Source of the DNA: Brachybacterium timonense
GTDB taxonomy: Bacteria > Actinomycetota > Actinomycetes > Actinomycetales > Dermabacteraceae
Direction of reading: 5' to 3'
DNA length: 64,000 nt
NCBI RefSeq assembly: GCF_900258505.1
Contig: NZ_LT984895.1
Location: 332,288-396,287 of the forward strand
Below, piece by piece: positions 60,659-64,000 of the stretch. The translations under genes were made by a program, and so were the position numbers. The notes beneath the pieces were generated by a model, which saw only the letters and a list, made by a program, of their open reading frames with translations, was not told the DNA's origin and did no database searches. The number at the start of each line of letters is the position of its first letter. The first letter of the stretch is position 1.

Positions 60659-63600
60659 ATGTTCGACAATCGCTCCACCAGCGAAGGCCGCGTCCATCGC
60701 TTCCTGCGCGAGATGCTCCCCGAGCGCCGCAATCTCGACACGGCGCCGCTGACCATCTCCGCGTGGGAAGTGCCGGACGAGCCGGTGCCCTTCGCCGAAG
60801 CCGTCGGCCAGGAATACACGCCGATCAACGTGGGCGACCGCTGGGGCCGCCCCTGGTCCACGCTGTGGCTGCACGTCACCGGCACAGTGCCGGAAGCGTG
60901 GAGCACCGGGGATGACCGTGACGTGGAGCTGCAGCTGGACCTGTCCTTCACCAACTCGCCGGGTTTCCAGGCTGAGGCCCTGATCTGGACGCCTGAGGGC
61001 GAGACCATCAAGGCGATCAACCCGCTGAACCAGTACCTCACCCTGGAGCCGGGCCAGGACGTCGACCTGTACCTCGAGCTGGCTGCTAACCCGTCGGTCT
61101 CCGGCAACTGGGTGTTCGCCCCCACTCACCTGGGCGACAAGGCCACCGCCGGTGAGGACCCCATCTACGACCTCACCCAGCTGCGCCTGGTGTGGCGCTC
61201 GAAGGACATCTGGGAGCTCGAGCAGGACGTGCGCGCCCTGTTCGAGCTGATGGTCGCCCTGCCGGAAGAGACCACCCGCCGCCAGGACATCCTGCGCACC
61301 CTCGAGGACGCCCTCGACGTGGCCGACCCCGACGACCTGCACGCCACCGCGCCCGCAGCACGTGAGGTACTGCGCCGCGAACTGGACAAGCCCGCGAATG
61401 CGTCGGCCATGACGGTGGTGGCCACCGGCCACGCGCACATCGACTCGGCATGGCTGTGGCCCGTGCGGGAGACCATCCGCAAGTGCGCCCGCACCTTCTC
61501 CAACGTGTGCTGGTTGCTCGAGCGTTACGACGACCTCAACTTCTCCTGCTCCTCCGCGCAGCAGTACGAGTGGATCCGTGACTTCTACCCGGGCCTGTTC
61601 GAGCGCATCAAGGGGCACGTGAAGAGCGGCCGCTTCATCCCCGTGGGCGGCATGTGGGTCGAGTCCGACACCAACATGCCGGGCTCCGAGGCGATGGCTC
61701 GTCAGTTCATCCACGGCAAGAGCTTCTTCATGAACGAGCTCGGCGTGGAGACCCGCGAAACGTGGCTGCCGGACTCCTTCGGCTACTCCGCCGCGCTGCC
61801 GCAGATCTGCGCGGCCGCGAACAACACCCACTTCCTCACCCAGAAGGTGTCCTGGAACCAGTACTCCACGTTCCCGCACCACACCTTCTCCTGGGAGGGC
61901 CTGGACGGCACCACACAGTTCACCCACTTCCCGCCGGCCGACACCTACAACGGCATGCTGAACGCCGCCGAGCTGCTGCGCGTCGAGCAGAACTTCAAGG
62001 ACAAGGGTCGCTCCCACTACGGCCTGACCCCGTCCGGCTGGGGTGACGGCGGTGGTGGCCCCACCCGGGAACACATCGCCTCCGCCAAGCGCTTCAAGAA
62101 CCTGGAGGGCACCCCGAAGGTCGAGTGGGCCAGCCCCACGGAGTTCTTCGAGAAGGCCCAGGCCGAGTACGGCGAGCACCTGCCGCGCTGGAACGGCGAG
62201 CTGTACCTCGAGCTGCACCGCGGCACCTACTCCTCGCAGATCCCCGGCAAGCAGGGCAACCGCCGCTCCGAGGCGCTGATGCATGACGTCGAACTGTGGT
62301 GCGCCACCGCCGCGCGACTGGACACCTCCTTCACCTACCCGGCGGAGGAGATCCACTCGCTGTGGTCGCGCGTGCTGCTTCTGCAGTTCCACGACATCCT
62401 TCCCGGCTCCTCCATCGCCTGGGTGCACCGCGAGGCCGAGCAGAACTACGAAGGCATCGCCGCCGACGGCGAGAAGCTGGTCGAGGCCGCCCTGGCCGCG
62501 ATCGCCCGCACACAGGGCGTTGAGACCGAGCCGGCCGTGGAGATCACCGGCATCGGCGCGGACCGCCCGCGCGTCTTCGACCTGCGTGCGACGGCGGCCG
62601 GCGACGGCTCCGCACAGGCAGTGTCGGTGGACCGCAACGGCGACACGATCACCCTGGACACGCCCGCCCTGCACGTCGAGATCGACGAGGGTGGCCGCCT
62701 CACCAGCCTGCGTGAGGGTGCCGATGGCCGAGAAATGATCGCCCCCGGGGCCGGCGGCGCCGTACTCCAGCTGCACCGCGACACCCCGAACGCCTGGGAC
62801 TCGTGGGATATCGACGAGTTCTACCACCGCATCCGTCGGGACCTGCCGATCGTCGGCGCCCCGGAGCTGGAGACCGACGAGGATGGCACCGTGCGCGTGC
62901 GCGCCACCTACCGCACCCGCGGCGAGGACGTGCTCACGCAGGAGCAGCCTCACCCGGAGCATCCGGCCAACGGCGCTGGCTCGGAGATCACCCTGACCTA
63001 CTCCGTTGCCCCCGGCGCGGAGGCCCTGGGCGTAGACCTCGACATCGACTGGCACGAGCGCAAGAAGGTGCTCAAGCTCGCCTTCCCGCTGGACCTGCGG
63101 GCGCCGCGGATGAGCTCGGAGATCCAGTTCGGGCACATCGACCGTCCGATCCCGGTGAACACTCTGGAGGACTTTGGCCGCTTCGAGACCTGTGCCCACC
63201 GGTGGGTGCGGGTCCAGGAGGGCCGCGGCACCGAGGCAGCGTTCGCACTCGCCAATGACTCCAGCTACGGGCACGACGCGCGGCGCCTGCTGCGCGAGGA
63301 CGGCGGCACCACCACGGTGGTGCGTGCCACGGTGATCCGTGCGGCCATGTTCCCCGACCCCACGGCGGAGGAGGGCCATCACCGCATGCGGTACGCGGTG
63401 AAGCCGTCGGCCACGATCGCGCAGGCGATCCAGCTGGGTGAGGACCTCAACCAGACTGCCCGCACCGTGCCCGGTGGCCAGGAGCTGCAGCCGCTCGCCG
63501 TTGTCAGCGGCGGCGAGGGCGAGACCACGGCGCGTGTGCAGACCGTGAAGCTTGCCGAGGACGGCTCCGGTGACGTGATCGTGCGCTTGTACGAGGCTGA

Positions 63601-63784
63601 GGGTGAGCGCACCACGGCCACGGTGCAGGTGCCCGGCGCAGCCCGCCTGGTGGCGACCGACCTGCTCGAGCGTCCGCTCGGGCCGGACTCGGTGCTCGCT
63701 CACCGAGCGCAGGAGGCGCAGGGCGAGGCGATCACCCGCACCCTCAGCCCCTTCGAGATCATGACGGTGCGCGCGAGCTTCTGA
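60659..63784 (+). CDS. GH38 alpha-mannosidase
   Basis: This 1041-residue zinc-dependent retaining alpha-mannosidase has the length usual for the bacterial cytoplasmic type. The catalytic domain has GHAHIDSAWLW (zinc His and Asp, about residue 258) and the nucleophile Asp in WVESDTNMPG (about 333). LPDSFGYSAALPQI, HDILPGSSIAWVH and the C-terminal beta-sandwich domains are typical. It trims alpha-mannosides taken up by the cell. The ATG at 60659 follows GAAGAGG; the frame is open to 60578. It is the second gene behind the LacI operator. The 3' untranslated region contains a 25-bp repeat and then adapter sequence. Confidence 0.95.
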   Translation: MFDNRSTSEGRVHRFLREMLPERRNLDTAPLTISAWEVPDEPVPFAEAVGQEYTPINVGDRWGRPWSTLWLHVTGTVPEAWSTGDDRDVELQLDLSFTNSPGFQAEALIWTPEGETIKAINPLNQYLTLEPGQDVDLYLELAANPSVSGNWVFAPTHLGDKATAGEDPIYDLTQLRLVWRSKDIWELEQDVRALFELMVALPEETTRRQDILRTLEDALDVADPDDLHATAPAAREVLRRELDKPANASAMTVVATGHAHIDSAWLWPVRETIRKCARTFSNVCWLLERYDDLNFSCSSAQQYEWIRDFYPGLFERIKGHVKSGRFIPVGGMWVESDTNMPGSEAMARQFIHGKSFFMNELGVETRETWLPDSFGYSAALPQICAAANNTHFLTQKVSWNQYSTFPHHTFSWEGLDGTTQFTHFPPADTYNGMLNAAELLRVEQNFKDKGRSHYGLTPSGWGDGGGGPTREHIASAKRFKNLEGTPKVEWASPTEFFEKAQAEYGEHLPRWNGELYLELHRGTYSSQIPGKQGNRRSEALMHDVELWCATAARLDTSFTYPAEEIHSLWSRVLLLQFHDILPGSSIAWVHREAEQNYEGIAADGEKLVEAALAAIARTQGVETEPAVEITGIGADRPRVFDLRATAAGDGSAQAVSVDRNGDTITLDTPALHVEIDEGGRLTSLREGADGREMIAPGAGGAVLQLHRDTPNAWDSWDIDEFYHRIRRDLPIVGAPELETDEDGTVRVRATYRTRGEDVLTQEQPHPEHPANGAGSEITLTYSVAPGAEALGVDLDIDWHERKKVLKLAFPLDLRAPRMSSEIQFGHIDRPIPVNTLEDFGRFETCAHRWVRVQEGRGTEAAFALANDSSYGHDARRLLREDGGTTTVVRATVIRAAMFPDPTAEEGHHRMRYAVKPSATIAQAIQLGEDLNQTARTVPGGQELQPLAVVSGGEGETTARVQTVKLAEDGSGDVIVRLYEAEGERTTATVQVPGAARLVATDLLERPLGPDSVLAHRAQEAQGEAITRTLSPFEIMTVRASF

Positions 63785-63786
63785 CC

Positions 63787-63849
63787 GCGCCGCGCGGGGG
63801 CGTGTCGGACTGCGCCGCGCGGGGGCGTGTCGGACTGCGCCGCGCGGGG
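63787..63849. repeat. 25-bp tandem repeat, 2.5 copies
   Basis: Two identical 25-bp units (63787-63811 and 63812-63836), beginning GCGCCGCGCGGGGGC, and a half unit to 63849 directly follow the GH38 stop codon. The repeat is next to the assembly break, and its true copy number may be higher. Confidence 0.8.
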
Positions 63850-63891
63850 AGTGGCCGGTTGAGTGGCCACGCAGGGACGTATTCGTGCCGC

Positions 63892-64000
63892 CTCTTATAC
63901 ACATCTGACGCTGCCGACGACCTACCATGTGCAGATTTCCGCCCGCGCCGTTTTACACAACAAACACCGCCGACAAGCTTCATCTTATGAGGCTGTGCTG
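63892..64000. other. Nextera adapter read-through (non-genomic contig end)
   Basis: From 63892 the sequence matches the end of the Nextera transposase mosaic end (CTCTTATACACATCT) followed by GACGCTGCCGACGA of the read-2 adapter. Eight bases in the place of an i5 index (CCTACCAT) come next. Then GTGCAGATTTCCGCC runs on as an error-rich copy of the flow-cell adapter that normally starts GTGTAGATCTCGGTGG. The translations LYTSDAADD and SAASDVYKR are known fingerprints of such contamination. Nothing here should be annotated as biology. Confidence 0.95.

Noticed and set aside
60449..63928. An intact 1159-codon reading frame antisense to the alpha-mannosidase
   Set aside because: It is a by-product of very high GC at third codon positions; it has no domain, runs into the adapter, and the sense strand encodes a complete GH38 enzyme.
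63802..63990. A 62-codon gene at the right end
   Set aside because: Most of it is adapter sequence, recognisable by the YTSDAADD translation.

Overview
The window is dense, very GC-rich DNA with short intergenic gaps, many GTG starts, ATGA/GTGA start-stop overlaps and several promoters that look leaderless. Together with a LysX-type lysyl-tRNA synthetase/lysyl-phosphatidylglycerol synthase fusion, Tat-type signal peptides on serine hydrolases and actinobacterial gene styles, this points to an actinobacterium of the Micrococcales. A Brachybacterium/Dermabacteraceae-like genome is my best guess, but that is inference. No rRNA, tRNA, CRISPR array, insertion sequence or phage gene was recognised. 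The right end is not genomic: from about 63892 the sequence is Nextera adapter read-through, so this is a contig end.

Layout. 1-29960 is mostly housekeeping and envelope genes. In order: a cut aldo/keto reductase; a membrane-anchored esterase divergent from lysX; an LssY_C-domain membrane protein; two sodium/proton antiporters in tandem (NhaD-type then NhaA) behind a structured 342-bp leader region; a broken ABC ATPase remnant; a small membrane protein; a Tat-exported serine hydrolase; a heterodimeric ABC exporter; and an esterase whose 3' end is duplicated 2.6 kb away. These are followed by a regulator/serine hydrolase/membrane protein operon, a cysteine-less glutaredoxin-like protein, an ornithine cyclodeaminase-type enzyme with a LysR regulator, a class II glutamine amidotransferase, a MacAB-like efflux operon and another serine hydrolase.

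30187-51313 is a large exopolysaccharide/capsule locus of Wzx/Wzy type. It holds a Wzz-like tyrosine autokinase, about ten glycosyltransferases of several folds, NeuA, a CBS-NeuB-TIM-barrel fusion (so a nonulosonic acid is probably in the polymer), a Wzy-like polymerase, a Wzx flippase, the initiating sugar-phosphate transferase and a VanZ-like protein. From 30187 to 47860 nearly every stop overlaps the next start, so the locus reads as one translationally coupled unit.

51180-56562 is the most unusual part. It contains a PF14907-type nucleotidyltransferase, mannose-6-phosphate isomerase, a PqqD-like protein, an HPr-kinase-like protein with its own C-terminal PqqD-like domain, a MauE-thioredoxin fusion and a low-molecular-weight tyrosine phosphatase. 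The kinase/PqqD/nucleotidyltransferase trio resembles an uncharacterised gene set (HPr-rel-A) and the kinase/RRE pairing of phosphorylated lasso-peptide clusters, yet no precursor peptide or cyclase is present. The phosphatase is the natural counterpart of the tyrosine autokinase.

56628-63784 carries an aldehyde dehydrogenase and a mannoside-utilisation locus: a LacI regulator with a matching operator, a GH5-like glycosidase and a GH38 alpha-mannosidase.
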